From: Malaya genurostris
Taxonomy: Eukaryota; Arthropoda; Insecta; Diptera; Culicidae
NCBI RefSeq assembly: GCF_030247185.1
Contig: NC_080572.1
Span: 218,207,435 to 218,271,434, forward strand
Length of the DNA stretch: 64,000 bases
Reading direction: 5' to 3'
This document shows, one piece after another, positions 1 through 10,112 of the stretch (within the stretch, counting starts at the first letter, position 1; the number at the start of each line of letters is the position of its first letter). The notes beneath the pieces were generated by a model. It was not told where the DNA came from and ran no database searches. It was given only the letters and a program-made list of their open reading frames with translations. The translations under genes and the position numbers were made by a program.

Positions 1-136
1 CGACACCTCTGAATGGAATAATTTTTGTTTTCGAAAAACAAAAATTTCCACCGCGCAGAATAATTATAAAGTTTTAATTATGCTTTATCTTCAATAAATA
101 ACTCAGAATATTCGTGCGAAAAGCACACATTTATTT

Positions 137-235
137 TCGTTTTTTCTCCGTTTCATCTTCGACTCATCAGTGCTTAAAGCAGCTCAAATTAAGCTACCAT
201 TGCCACCTAACAGTTCACTTTAAACCGTTCACTCT
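137..235 (+). repeat. Dispersed repeat family S, copy 1
   Basis: The core TCATCTTCGACTCATCAGTG followed by CTTAAAGCAG recurs at 2530-2645 and 14632-14740. In the better copies the middle can fold on itself, because AGCAGTTCAAATTGAAC and GTTCAATTTGAACCGCT are near reverse complements. No coding potential was seen. It is probably a MITE fragment whose ends are not resolved. Confidence 0.55.
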
Positions 236-1900
236 TTAAGAAGTATTGTACAAATGTGCAATATCCTTTCTGATGTCTTGGGCGTAAAGGAAAACCCAAC
301 AGAACAACGCTTTTAGGTTTCCTTAACGCTTCGTCTTTTATAGATTAGAACATAACAGCTCGAACTGAATTCCTCGTACAACCTATCGGTTTAGCTTGCA
401 CCGCTAGCAAGTATAAATTGTAATTTGAGCAAACAATTTATTAAAGAAGAAGTGAATTTTGGAAAATGATGTTTGAGATATTTTGGAAATTCAAGATGGC
501 GACTTCCGATGTATTGATATTCTTGGAAAACCCTTAGAGTATGGGTATTTTCGAAACGGTTTTAATAAGTATATGTCGGAAAACGGTGTTTGGGAAGGTT
601 CTGAAATCTAAGATGACAACTTCCGGTATATTGATTTTTCTTGAAACCATTGTTTTTCAGTACCGTTTCGTTTTTCAGTTTAGACGACCCCAAACATTGT
701 CCACTTTTTTAAAGGCTAGGATTTTTACCGAATTCCGTATTCAAATTAATTGAATTCCAGAAACACAATTATGAGTCCACATTCACCGAATTCACACTTC
801 ATTGGTTGGGTCGTTGCAGGTATATAAAGCATTCCGCTGTTCATCAAATATGGTTAACATCGAACGACAATGGACACTGGCAAAAAGCTGAGAGCAAAAA
901 AATCCTACAACAGCACGAAAAAGTCAAACCATTCGGCTGCGGCTTCACGTTGCGTGGTATTCGTAAATATCGTCCATTTCGGGCTTTCTGGCAATAATCT
1001 CCGCCAATGGTCCCTGGACAGGAGAATGTGCTATAAATTTTCCAACTATATTCTCCCATAAAGCTCCAAGATTAATGAGCCTAATTTATCATAATATAAT
1101 GAAAAAAACATGAACAATATTAGCGGCAAGGATTACCCAGACTTTAAACGTTGCGATAAGATACAATTCGGGGAAGGCTGTCTGTCCGATGTGGTACCGA
1201 CCTCCCTAAAATTGACAATTGGGTTGGCTTTGGTGATAGCAAATCGTTCGGCCCCAGCCACGGCCACGCAAAGAGACCACAAAGTGTGCGTTAATTTGTA
1301 TCGCGTGCTGCTCGGTAATTTGGGGTGCCCCACCGACATCAAAGTCCTTTATTTTCTCACTGTCGGTGCGAACTGTTCGACAAGAAAGAGAATGGTTAGC
1401 GCGATAAGAGGCCCGCGACTCGTCCGTGTTTGGATTAATTTATTTAGATTCTGTTGAATATTAAATTTATTAGCCTTTGCCGAGCTGGTGACTACCGTAT
1501 TCATTTGCGGTGGATACGAGGAGAAGCGCATTCATTCGCACTCATTGGTATTCCGTGTTTTAGCAATGAATCTGTTATCGTGTTTTGATGATTGTAGGGT
1601 GTTCTGATGCCGAACACTAACTCCCGCAAACAGTCGGGGGAGGCGTTTTGACACGTCAGCACAAAGTTGAAAGAAGTTGCGAAATTAATTTGATAAAGTC
1701 AAACATTCTCACTAACGAACGAAAATATGTTAAGGCTGTCGTTGATGTTTTGCTAAAGTTTAAAATCTGCTAAATTCAATATCAAGTTTAACGAAAGAAA
1801 CTGATTTTTCAAGATTGTTTAAAATTATCTAGGAAACCTGGAAGTTCTATGATAGAAAAAAACCTGTCTTTTTCATAAAGCCTGGGTTATGAAAAAAAAC
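236..1900. other. No recognisable gene
   Basis: AT-rich sequence with several short open frames on both strands (for example 1110-1457 plus and 1133-1342 minus). None shows a recognisable domain, a convincing exon boundary or similarity to anything I know. The 1110-1400 stretch is somewhat more GC-rich and may be an old coding fragment, but I cannot assign it. Confidence 0.4.
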
Positions 1901-1904
1901 TAGA

Positions 1905-2390
1905 AGAATGTTACAACCGCGTAACTTCGGAAATCCACGCTGAAAAAAAAGCCTCGTAACTTCGGAAATTCGCGTAAAAAAACATGTAACTTCGGGAATC
2001 CACAAAACAAAGAGATTTTTTTGGTGCCAAATATCTTAGAAATGCCGTTTTGTGCAGATCTGGTGTAATATAAAAAAAATTTGAAATCGAAAATGTATTT
2101 TCGATGCCAAATATCTTAGGAATGCATGAAACGTTGAGATATGATGTAACCCCCAAATTTTTTTTGAAAAATAACGGCTGGAAATTTTTTTTCGAAAATA
2201 ACGAAAATTTAAAACCACGTAACTTTGGAAATCCGCGTAGAGAAAAACCACAAAACTAAAACGTTGAGATTTGGGGTATTCTCAAAAAAAAATTGGGAAA
2301 AAACGTCTTTGGGTCTTGAAGAATTTGAGACCGTGTAATTCAGGAAATCCGCGAGGAAAAAAAACCGCAGCATTGAAGAAATTTTTTTCT
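1905..2390. repeat. Degenerate tandem repeat block
   Basis: Variants of CGTAACTTCGGAAATCC recur near 1920, 1950, 1985, 2217 and 2333, alternating with A-rich tracts. A second motif, TGCCAAATATCTTAGRAATGC, occurs at about 2021 and 2106. This is an irregular higher-order array with no ORF of interest. Confidence 0.5.
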
Positions 2391-2529
2391 GATTTCAAAT
2401 TTATATCTCAAAAAATGGTGAATAGGAAGAATTACAATCGATTGCTTTATTAAAAATAATCTGAACAACTTCAATGAATATACGTATTTTCTTGAATATA
2501 TTTAAGTAATATGTTAATATTCGATTTCT

Positions 2530-2645
2530 TCGCGTTTCACCTTCGGCTCATCAGTGCTTAAAGCAGTTCAAATTGAACCGCCATCGCCGCCTAACAGTTC
2601 AATTTGAACCGCTAAGCAGACGCAAAGTCCACACTATTTATGTGA
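2530..2645 (+). repeat. Dispersed repeat family S, copy 2
   Basis: Second copy of the family seen at 137 and 14632. It contains CACCTTCGGCTCATCAGTGC and an internal near-palindrome around AGTTCAAATTGAAC and GTTCAATTTGAACC. Confidence 0.6.
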
Positions 2646-2649
2646 CCCT

Positions 2650-2955
2650 TTAAGGATATGACACCTGAGGTCCCATGCGTAATTCCTCAATTTCATCCGG
2701 ATCCGACTTCCGGATCCGGAAATATTGGGTAAAGTGTGTTAAAAATTTTATACCATCATTGAAAAGGGCGAAAACCCGTAAAAAGTTTTCCAAATTGACC
2801 TCAAATCTTCTCCAATTGATAGTTTTTATCAGTAGACGGTCAAACAATCCGATTTCGGTTATTCTTTTAAGAATCGAAGAAACTTATTTTGAAGAATACC
2901 ACAGTATTAAATATGACAGTATGATTGATATGAGAAAGGCACTAGGTGAATGAAA
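2650..2955 (+). repeat. Repeat family R, 3'-terminal piece
   Basis: Contains the family hallmark CCGACTTCCGGATCCGG and ends with GATATGAGAAAGGCACTA. The matching end at about 42780 carries ATGAGAAAGGCATCATTACA. Family R is the commonest repeat in this window, with other copies near 11745, 23320, 41722, 50985, 52950 and 57095. It has no obvious protein and its transposition class is not resolved. Confidence 0.55.
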
Positions 2956-3235
2956 GCAGGTTGTTTTTTAATTATTTATTTTTCAACAGAATGGTATGCA
3001 AAAGTATATTGTCTACTCGATGTAATTTTTTAACCTACATGGGGTAAAACATATTTTAGATCGTTCTAAAAAATTACTCAACGTAACGAATATTTGCGGT
3101 GAAAATAGTTTTTAGTCGGGTTATAAAAATCTCATTGAGCCAAAATGTCCCCGATTTACCCCTCCCCATATATTCATAAAACAGGTAAAACAATCAATAA
3201 CGTTCTATGTAGTGAAAGTTATTGTTTGAATGCAA

Positions 3236-3535
3236 AACGGCTTATTATGTCGCAATGGCAATGGCAATGCACCGATTCACAAGTCGATAGTAACGATAGT
3301 TGAATTGATCGAATTACGCTTCGACTTGCTTCCGCATCCACCGTATAGTCCAGATCTGACCTCCAGTGACTACTGGCTATTCGCTTCGGTCTCAGAAAAA
3401 TGCTCATCGACCAGAAATAAGATTCAAAAGAAAAGGCATTTACTGAATGTGAAGCCTATTTTGAAGAAAAGAACGAATCCTTCTACAAGCACGGCATCGA
3501 GAAGTTATAGGAATTGTATTGCTCTTGAAGAAGAT
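3236..3535 (+). pseudogene. mariner (DD34D) transposase C-terminal remnant
   Basis: The frame reads APIHKSIVTIVELIELRFDL, then LLPHPPYSPDL and SDYWLFASV, the typical mariner block that carries the third catalytic Asp of the DD34D triad (here SDYW). It ends close to the normal terminus (RNCIALEED followed by a stop). The N-terminal two thirds, with the DNA-binding domain and first catalytic Asp, are absent, and small indels disturb the segment after SEKC. The similar C-terminus near 38100 belongs to the same broad lineage. It is dead as a transposase gene, and no terminal inverted repeats were found. Confidence 0.8.
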
Positions 3536-3599
3536 TAGATTACTGATTCACATGGATTTTTGGCCCAGAAAAGTGTTTTTCTTAGTTAGTTACGGGAGC

Positions 3600-4440
3600 G
3601 GGTCATATCGCCGAAAGCCATTTCGCCGAAAATCGTTTCGCCGAATGCCATTTCGTCGGAAGTCGTTTCGCCGAATAGGTCATTTCGCCAAAAGTTGTTT
3701 CGCCGAGAGGGTCATTTCGCCGAAAGGGTCATTTCGCTGAAAGGGTAATTTTGCCGAAAGGGTAATTTCGCCGAAAAGGCCATATCTCTTGCATGTTATG
3801 TCTCCTGTATAATTGATGTGGCGCACAAAGCCGCCGAGTCGACGTCAGCTGAGTCGGCCGCCGACCCGCCATCGGAAGCGGCGGCCTCTTGCATACAAAC
3901 CTGTAACCGCCTCGTTTGCCTGGTCTACTCAAAGTTAGGTTTATTTGATTTAGTTAGGTCCGAACGAGCGATAGCGAGGTCGGACAGCACGTGAACCAAA
4001 GCGATGTGGCGTAGCCGCATTAGATATTTTTTCATTTTCACTTAATAAACGGAAAATACCACCTACATTTACCTGGTAGATACACCTATGGAATTGCTTT
4101 GATGCTAACTTGCTAACAGTCAACAAGTTTTCTTGGGAACTACTTTCTGAGGTTCATGAATCAATCTTTATTCAAGAGTACAACAATCAATCATTATTCA
4201 AGAAGTACAATGGTAGGTCAACAAAACGGGCGTTAACGCTCTTTCGTTTGTCTTCAATTTAAATCAATTCTAATTACGATTTCAAGACGATTTCAGCATT
4301 CGGCGAAATGACCCTTTCGGAGAAATGACATTCGGCGAAGTGAGCCATTTGGCGAAATGTCATTCGGCGAAATAACCCTTTCGGCGAAATGACTTTCGGT
4401 GAAACGGCTTTCAGCAAAATGGCTTTCGGCGAAATGACCC
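3600..4440. mobile_element. Foldback element with tandem-repeat arms
   Basis: The left arm (3600-3780) is a run of about ten degenerate copies of an 18-bp unit, GGGTCATTTCGCCGAAAG. The right arm (4305-4440) is the same run in reverse complement (CTTTCGGCGAAATGACCC). Outer ends are GGGTCATATCGCCGAAAGCC and its counterpart. The 520-bp core has no ORF and includes a GC-rich island (3820-4020) unlike its surroundings. A clear target duplication was not identified. The structure resembles foldback elements such as Drosophila FB, but I do not claim homology. Confidence 0.75.
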
Positions 4441-4845
4441 TGATCAGTTAGATACACGTCTTATTGAGTGATGTTTTAACATGGATATCTTTGCCATTGG
4501 CAAAAAGTAATTTAATTACAAATTTCTTGCTGAACCAATGATTAAAAAACCAAAACAATCTTTTCCATTTCACAATCATTGAGAATCTGTCAATCTATGT
4601 GGCTGCATCCAGTTGATTTCACTTTTCTCTCGAATCTTGTGTAACCGTCAATTTGTTACCATCAGTTTGTTTCAAAATGCGGGGACTTTCAGCAGAACAA
4701 CGTCAAATATTGACCCTTTTTACCGTTCTCACTTCCACTTTCACTGTCACTTCACTCACATATCACTTCACTTGATTTTATCTATTACCAATGCGTAATA
4801 GTCAAGTGACTGTCACTCAGAATGATAGCAAACATTGGAGAAGTG
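4441..4845. other. No recognisable gene
   Basis: About 400 bp of AT-rich sequence between a foldback element and a transposase remnant. A stretch rich in TCACT runs from about 4730 to 4780. Nothing else was seen. Confidence 0.4.
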
Positions 4846-4849
4846 AGTG

Positions 4850-5120
4850 ATAAAACCGTACGAATACTTGTTTGCTATGAATTCGTACTGTGTGGTCATG
4901 GACGGCGGAATCTACTTGAAATTCTATGACAAGTCCTTCCCGGGACCACTATGTCATACTTTGCAAGGGGGGTTAGTATTTACCCAGTCCGAAACATCGA
5001 TTCAAGATGGTACATTTCGTAAGAAAGCAATGGTATGGCAAGCTATTTGTGGCTGCGATAAGATTTCGAAACCGTTCATCACAACTGCTTCGTTGAAAAA
5101 CATACATCATGTACCAAAAT
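4850..5120 (+). pseudogene. Tc1/mariner-type transposase fragment, catalytic core
   Basis: The frame MDGGIYLKFYDKSFPGP matches the segment around the first catalytic Asp in ITmD37-type transposases (usual form DDETYVKxDFxxLPGPQYY). It is followed by KKAMVWQAICGCDKISKPF, the conserved VMVWQAICSCG block. Only about 90 residues remain, and the DNA-binding region and the last two catalytic residues are missing. It is related to, but clearly diverged from, the ITmD37E-type element at 36819-37938. Confidence 0.65.
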
Positions 5121-5196
5121 AGACTTCTACCCTTGAAACGATGTCACAAAGATCCTACATCATGTCATTACGCGAAATCAATGGTAGAAAGATATA

Positions 5197-6093
5197 CTCC
5201 TGTGGGCAAAAAGTAGTAAGACTTTTGAATTATATTTCGCACGGAAAACTTATCAGTCGAAATATTGTTTTTATAGGTTGGTATGACTGTCAGTGACATC
5301 TGTGTCAAGTGTCACGTGCAAATCTTCATTAAAGTTTAGTATACGTCTGCTTTCTAAAGTATTAAAAGTGTAATTCGCGAGTGAAATTATTCAACAAAGT
5401 AGTTCCATTAAATTTTGTGTGCGGAATCAACGCCGAAACGTTCAGAATGTTGTAAAAGAACTTCGGTAATAATTGTATGTCGCGAGCAAGTGTTTTTGAT
5501 TGGTACAAGTTGTTCAAAGACGGTTAAGAACGCGTTGACGACGAACCACGTTCAGGACGGCCATCAACATCAACTGATGATGAACACGTCAATAAAATCA
5601 AGGAATTGGTGATCGAGAGTCGACCATTAACAGTTAGAGACCTTACTAGGATAGTTGGAATATCGAAAGAATCAGTATAAACCATTTTGAAAAATCATTT
5701 GGACCTCATAAAAGTGAAAGCACGATTATATCCAAAATCACTTATTGATTTTTTGTGATTTTTTCGCCAAAAATTCAATCAATATCGTTCCGCAACCACC
5801 GTGTTCGCCTGATTTAGCTCCGTATGACTTCTGGCTATTCAGCAAACTCAAACGACCGTTCCGGGAAAACCGGTTTGAGTCAATTGAAGACATCAAACGT
5901 GAATCGCTACGAGCATTGAAGGCTATTTCGGAAATTGACTATAACAACTGTTTCGTGAATTGGAAAAAAAAAAAACGCTGACACAAGGGTATTGGGGCCG
6001 GGAAGGATTACTTTGAGGGAAACGAAATAGATGTTCAAGAGTAAATAAAGAATTTTGAAATTATGAACAAAGTCCTACCTTTTTTTTCCACAG
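5197..6093 (+). mobile_element. Internally deleted mariner with terminal inverted repeats
   Basis: The left end CTGTGGGCAAAAAGTAGTAA and the right end, read in reverse complement as CTGTGGAAAAAAAAGGTAGG, form inverted repeats of about 25 bp. A TA lies on either side (5195-5196 and 6094-6095). Inside are the N-terminal third and the C-terminal third of one mariner transposase, with the catalytic middle removed. The 0.9-kb length fits a deletion derivative of a roughly 1.3-kb element. The right end directly abuts the foldback MITE at 6096. Confidence 0.75.
5411..6043 (+). pseudogene. mariner transposase, centre deleted
   Basis: The N-terminal part carries the mariner helix-turn-helix region with the ASVFDWYKLFKDG and EPRSGRPSTSTDDEHV blocks, then SRPLTVRDL and LKNHLDLIKVKARL. 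The text then jumps to FFAKNSINIVPQPP and CSPDLAPYDFWLFSKLKRP, which holds the third catalytic Asp. The first two catalytic Asp residues fall in the missing segment. Additional in-frame stops (after LFKDG and before TILKNHL) and an offset frame at the junction show it has decayed. The C-terminus runs to the normal end (about 6043). Confidence 0.75.
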
Positions 6094-6095
6094 TA

Positions 6096-6517
6096 CAAAA
6101 ATAAAAATAACGACCTTTATAGGACACGTAAATCAATAGTCCTATGAAATAGACATCAGTTGAATCAAAACCCTAATTTAAAACCATGACCGATGTAAAA
6201 TTAAATTGGAATACATTGATTTTTCGAACATTTTTATCTACACAGATAACAATATTTACATCTATTTTCATTCACATATTTGGAGCAGGAAATTGAATAT
6301 ACAGTTACTCCTCAGATCCTTACTTTTCAATATACTTTAATGGCAAAACTAAGCGTAAATACAAATATGTTGTATAATTCATTGAAAAATCAAGGCATTC
6401 TAATTTACTTTTACATCGATCGTGGTTTTCAATCACATTTTTAATTCAGTTGATGTCTATTTCCAAGTGCCATGGAATTACATGTCGTGTAAATATCATT
6501 ATTTTTTCTGTGTATGT
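6096..6517. mobile_element. Foldback MITE family F (about 150-bp inverted arms)
   Basis: The left arm reads GAAATAGACATCAGTTGAAT and on to ATTGATTTTTCGAACATT. The right arm is its reverse complement, ending ATTCAGTTGATGTCTATTTC. Similarity continues outward to ACAAAAATAAAAATAACG on the left and CATTATTTTTTCTGTGTA on the right, about 150 bp per arm with scattered differences. No ORF. Partial relatives lie at 7690-7725 and 7900-8130. Confidence 0.65.
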
Positions 6518-6899
6518 AATATGTAGGTATGTATGTATGTGTGAAGCCACCATCAGTTCAAGGCATTACCAGTGTATACGGGTAGACTTACAGTAGATCC
6601 GAATTTGATTATCAGATAGCTTTCATAAAATTTCTGTTGAGAAGGCCAAAATGGGTTTTGAGGACCCGGCGCCTTCCAGCAAGAACATCCGGACATACAA
6701 TAAAGACTTTCGCTGTACCAGCTTAAACCCGCCTGATGGTTTGTTTGTTAGAAGGGCGCGTCTTAGTCATTTCAGACCTTCAGAAAGGAACACAAAGCAT
6801 CCCCCTCGTGACTCAGGTTGGCAATCCACTCCGTCATCCAGTCATTCACTTGTAAGATACCCTGATGCACTCCCTGCCTCTCCCCATTGTCGATATACT

Positions 6900-7160
6900 T
6901 GAGCATAATACAATATAATATAATACAATATAATATAGTATAATATAATATAATATAATATAACATAATATAATGCAATACAGTATACTACAATATAATA
7001 TAATATAATTCAATATAATATAGTATAATATAATATAATATAATATAATATAATATAATATAATATAATAAAATACAATATAAGATGATATAATGAAATG
7101 CAGTATAATACCATACAACATAATATAACATAAAAGAAGATAATATATAAAATAATATGC
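6900..7160. repeat. Low-complexity AT array (TATAA/ATAATA type)
   Basis: Imperfect pentanucleotide array, mostly AATAT and TATAA permutations. Long translated frames here consist of Ile, Tyr and Leu only and are artefacts of the repeat. Confidence 0.9.
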
Positions 7161-7244
7161 TATGATACAATGTATAACAGTTGATGTCGCAGTGTAAGTT
7201 ATGCTCTTGTTTCGCCGCAGTACTGCAGGAAATATAATATTTCA

Positions 7245-7306
7245 TTTCAAATAATAATAATAATTATAATAATAGTAATAATAATAATAATAATAATAAT
7301 ATTAAA

Positions 7307-7358
<52 letters not shown>

Positions 7359-7440
7359 TTAATAATAATAATAATAATAACAATAGTAATGATTATAATA
7401 GTAATAACAACAATATATAATACAATGTAATATAATTCAA
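7245..7440. repeat. ATA trinucleotide microsatellite, interrupted
   Basis: About 45 AAT/ATA units with interruptions such as TATTAAAAAT and AACAATAGT. No gene. Confidence 0.9.
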
Positions 7441-7734
7441 TTCAATATATAACAAATAATGCAACAAACAACAGAACCACATGTTGCAATATACTATGAT
7501 AAATATTGCACTTTAGGATATGCTTCAAACTACAAGCCTTTTCGCACCCTCTCATTTTGCTACTAATGCAGAAGGTGATAGCACCCAGTCGACGCCGTTC
7601 TATTGACCAAATGTCATCATAGACGCTCGATAAGGCATGAGATAGGGACTTGTGAGGACTTAGTTATCTCACCATTTGACGACCACATATCGTGTAAATT
7701 TCATTATTTTTTTCTGTGTATGTAATATCACCAT

Positions 7735-7860
7735 AAACATTGGGTACTTCACTCCAAACAAATATAAACCAACAGATTTGGCCCCAAATTCGACCAATTG
7801 AAAAATGTTGTACATTGTTGAAAACACATCTTAGAAAACATGTCTTAGATAGCAAAAAAT
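7735..7860 (+). pseudogene. Tc1/mariner-type transposase C-terminal remnant
   Basis: In one frame the sequence reads PQIRPIEKCCTLLKTHLRKH then VLDSKK. This matches the block around the last catalytic Glu in ITmD37-type transposases (general form NCPQxRPIExxWxxLKxxL). A frameshift separates it from the preceding TPNKYKPTD. It directly follows a family F terminal sequence. A second remnant of the same protein region lies at 15505-15720. Confidence 0.55.
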
Positions 7861-7899
7861 GAGACTACTATTCCACTGTGTGCCACACACATTAAAATA

Positions 7900-8300
7900 T
7901 TTCGTAAATTTACAGGTTTTGCCATGTACATGTTTGGAGCAGGATATTGAACGTAGAAATACTTCACAGTTCATCATTGTTCAATATACTTTAAAAGCAA
8001 ACTAAGCGTTTATTTTAAAATGCACGGTTATTCATTGTAAAGTCAATGTATTCCAATTTAGTTTTACATCATTAACGATTTTCAATAAAATTTCCGGCGG
8101 AGCTGATGTCAATTTTACATTATTATTGACGGGTAAATTTAATTTTGTTGTTGTGTACTCTAATCCAAGAAAAATTGGATATCGAACACTTTAAAATAAT
8201 TTTCACTGAAAACTACGTGCGTCCATAATTTCCGGTACATTCTGCAAATGATTGAAAACTTAAAATACTCTATTCAACAATTGTGAGATGAACCTGTATC
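7900..8300 (+). repeat. Family F-related sequence and dispersed repeat G, copy 1
   Basis: 7900-8130 resembles the centre and right part of the 6096-6517 MITE (TTTGGAGCAGGATATTGAA and TTCAATATACTTTAA are shared). From about 8150, AATTGGATATCGAACACTTT and ACTACGTGCGTCCATAATTT resemble the block at 16080-16180. No coding potential was seen. Confidence 0.5.
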
Positions 8301-8589
8301 TTTATTAGAGAAATTTATCTTACCATATGTTATCCGTTACATCATTACATAAAAAAACATCCAGAATCCATTACAAACATTATATAAGGTCATTTGAAAA
8401 CTCATCAGTATGAACAACTTTCTATATAACCAGTGCTAAATTAAAACCAATCTTCTCAAACTCAACTAGAAATACAATTCACGAAGTAAACTAAGATTCC
8501 CACACCATTTTCTTAGTCTAAATTTTACTATGTTAAACCTGCTGCAAGATATCTAATTTCAATATTTGATTTATTTTATTGAGCACTCG

Positions 8590-8825
8590 TCATCACCCCA
8601 GACACCGTGTACCACATTTTTGGAATCAAGACATACCCGTCTAGACCTTTAGGTCATAATGGTCTCCTCAGGGGGGCCTTAGGTTTCCAATATAGCTGTC
8701 GCTAGTAGGAATTCTAGTCCACTGGCTGGCCTGTGACCGGCTTAGGAATGATGACAAACCCATCACCGAAAAGATTTCCCCCCCGCGGAATCGAATCTCA
8801 TTGGCCGGTATAAATTAGTGCGATA
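8590..8825 (-). repeat. Possible tRNA-derived SINE
   Basis: On the minus strand the sequence begins with a GATTCGATTCC box-B-like motif (plus strand GGAATCGAATC at about 8786). It runs about 200 bp and ends in CTCAATAAAATAAATCAAAT, an A-rich tail. No convincing A box or target duplication was found, so the assignment is weak. Confidence 0.35.
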
Positions 8826-8829
8826 AATG

Positions 8830-10090
8830 CCCAGTCACAAAGAAATATCTTTATTACCGGATGATCGATTTGAACGCTTTCGATTGGAACATTATGAAGC
8901 GATTTGTTGTAGTGCCTGCCGTTTTTTATGGTTCATTCTAGAATAAAACGAGTCCTGTTCCAATTGTCGTTCGAAAGTAGTATTGTTATTTCATTCAGCA
9001 CGATACCACGGCAATCCTTGCCGGCCCTGCTAGATGATTGACTCTAGCAGTTTTTATTCGAGTCAGCCCCCGATTGTTAAACACAAACGCTGGAACAGCC
9101 ATCAATTTTATTGACACCTCTATAAAACAGAACACATATATGTATTGATAGCCACACGACGTCCCAGCCAACGACGACGTCTTGGTGGCGACAACGAGGA
9201 CGGCAGCTAGAGAACAGTCGCGTTGACGCCATTGCAAACTGTCTAAATAGTTTCCTAAATATGTTAAAACAGGCGTTTTGATTTCTTACCCAATAAACAA
9301 TGGCCAGCGATAAAATCCTCCGAAATCAATCGAGACAACAGCTTTAATAGATTGTTAATAGAATTTATTGATATAGCTTATGAAACGCCATAAAGCAATA
9401 AATCTGATCTGAGCTTGGTCTGTCAGCAGCAGATAGCATCACTGCCCTGACTCAAAGGGGGCAAACGCCATCGCAAAGGCTCATCGAGCGGGTTAAAACA
9501 AACATAAAGCCAGATTATGGCTTACGGCATGAGCATGGTAGAATTTTTGTGCGGTCGTTATCAGAGAACATTTTTACACCGGCACTACCCTCCGGCAGCC
9601 AGCTTACGTAAATGGAATTCGAGGTACAATAAAGTGAACTAGAAGCCTACCTCCAGACATGCGGATCTCAGCAACCCACATGAATCACCATTGTAATAAT
9701 TTCAATAAAAACCAACACAACTTTACGATGGATTCGAAGCAACCCTGAAACCATCGCAGCTAACCATTCGTCTTAGCAGCGTGAGAAGTTTTTCTGTCAA
9801 ATCAACTTGACTGTCACGGTGAAAACACGCAGCAAACAAGAACATAATTTCGCGATTTGATGCGAAATAAAAGGGGTCTGCGCAGTTTTACAAGGCTACA
9901 CAACATAACATAATAGACCGAGGTTGATTTGCCCGCAGGCACTTGTCACAATCATCTCTGATTCCTGGACACGTGGCAAAGCTATGAATGTCTCGAATTT
10001 TTCGTCAATTTACGTAGAGAAGTAGGAAATTGATTCGATATTGCGATAGCTAATTATAATACGCCTATTTGAGAATGGCATGGCAATATT
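8830..10090. other. No recognisable gene
   Basis: Apparently single-copy sequence with mild GC enrichment between 8990 and 9240. The minus-strand 80-residue frame at 8995-9237 has no recognisable domain and no supporting splice sites. It could hold regulatory DNA, but no sequence signature decides this. Confidence 0.4.
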
Positions 10091-10112
10091 CCTCAGATGG
10101 GCTTATTCCCTA

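Noticed and set aside
1110..1457. 115-residue plus-strand frame and its antisense partner
   Set aside because: Both strands are open over the same stretch, which is common by chance, and neither product resembles a known family.
6651..6902. 83-residue plus-strand frame
   Set aside because: Short, Pro/Ser/Arg-rich, adjacent to the AT array. No domain, splice or promoter support.
6772..7245. Ile/Tyr/Leu-rich frames on the minus strand
   Set aside because: They arise from AT-rich low-complexity repeats and have no codon structure of their own.
8995..9237. 80-residue minus-strand frame in a GC-richer patch
   Set aside because: No recognisable domain or exon signals. Kept as anonymous sequence.
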